Source: Candidatus Margulisiibacteriota bacterium
GTDB lineage: Bacteria > Margulisbacteria > WOR-1 > JAKLHX01 > JBAZKV01
Reading direction: 5' to 3'
Assembly (NCBI GenBank): GCA_041650635.1
Contig: JBAZKV010000020.1
Coordinates: 1-32,069, forward strand
DNA: 32,069 bases
Both the position numbers and the translations under genes were made by a program. Below are positions 31,984 through 32,069 of the stretch, piece by piece. Numbering within the stretch: the first letter of the stretch is position 1; every line of letters begins with the position of its first letter. The notes under the pieces are model-generated. The model did no database searches and was not told the DNA's origin. It saw nothing but the letters and a program-made list of their open reading frames with translations.

Positions 31984-32069
31984 TCTGACTAGTAGAAAGG
32001 GGTGAAGGCACATGCCAAAAGGTTTCCCAACACTAACGGCCGAGCAGAAACAGGAGATTATTAAACGCA
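31948..32069 (+). mobile_element. Probable left end of an insertion sequence (runs off the window)
   Basis: TGTACCCCTTATACTAG at 31948 looks like an IS terminal end. The first open frame starts 64 bases inside at 32012, with AAAGGGGTGA before it, a normal layout for IS3-like elements. The right end is outside the window, so inverted ends and target duplication cannot be tested here. Confidence 0.45.
32012..32069 (+). CDS. 5' end of a probable transposase OrfA
   Basis: Nineteen codons (MPKGFPTLTAEQKQEIIKR) before the window ends. A good Shine-Dalgarno (AAAGGGGTGA) precedes the ATG. The TAEQKQEIIKR start resembles the first helix of the HTH in OrfA-type transposases; too short for more. Confidence 0.4.
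   Translation, partial: MPKGFPTLTAEQKQEIIKR

Noticed and set aside
25766..32069. Second attachment site (copy of the tRNA-Glu 3' end in direct orientation)
   Set aside because: I looked for the T-arm and acceptor sequence downstream and found none, so the right border of the island is probably outside the window.
1..32069. CRISPR arrays and rRNA genes
   Set aside because: No regularly spaced repeats and no rRNA-like sequence were seen on either strand.

Overview
The window joins a conserved bacterial chromosome segment (about 1-25,690) to an acquired, compositionally different island (about 25,765 to the right edge). The host looks like an uncultivated diderm bacterium. It has MurA, an undecaprenyl-phosphate sugar transferase, a candidate outer-membrane beta-barrel protein, a large secreted SBBP-repeat protein with a FlgD-like C-terminal domain, and GatCAB. 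A Margulisbacteria/Saganbacteria (WOR-1)-type or neighbouring lineage would fit, but that is an inference from gene content and style; no 16S or ribosomal marker is present.

Layout of the conserved part. Left edge: an amidase-signature enzyme (minus) and, divergently, the 1128-residue SBBP-repeat surface protein (plus). From 18,543 down to 5,105 runs one minus-strand array of 16 genes whose neighbours overlap or nearly abut, in transcription order: WecA/TagO-like transferase, wecB, atpI-like, atpB, E, F, H, A, G, D, C, murA, ybeY, dgkA, a CorC/CNNM protein and pyrG. It couples a complete F-type ATP synthase to envelope synthesis, rRNA maturation, lipid-carrier phosphorylation and CTP synthesis. 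The c subunit carries residues typical of Na+ binding. Rightward come a short VIT/CCC1-like protein, a beta-barrel candidate and gatC-gatA-gatB (misacylated Glu-tRNA(Gln)/Asp-tRNA(Asn) amidation), then a convergent divergent adenosine-deaminase-superfamily protein and a RluE-like pseudouridine synthase with a 36-residue Lys-rich partner. Several first-in-operon genes have a -10-like hexamer only 4-10 bases before the start codon, which suggests leaderless transcripts. Internal genes use Shine-Dalgarno sites or coupled starts.

The island begins exactly at a tRNA-Glu(CTC) gene. A three-gene minus-strand module (SLOG/DprA-like protein, 64-residue Cys-rich peptide, large serine recombinase) is packed with 4-base or smaller gaps or overlaps. 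The recombinase frame runs into the tRNA antisense and stops inside the anticodon. A 208-base inverted repeat brackets the module. The right copy is a decayed recombinase 3' end, and the shared non-catalytic tail is far better conserved than the coding part. Beyond it, a consensus promoter drives an AT-rich cargo: an HTH-GHKL ATPase fusion, a multi-HTH protein with a homing-endonuclease-associated-type repeat, and a 220-residue protein that appears truncated by the left end of an insertion sequence at the window edge. The HTH-GHKL/multi-HTH pair next to a tRNA-targeted recombinase is the best candidate here for an undescribed system, possibly genome defence or element control. Its function cannot be read from the sequence.
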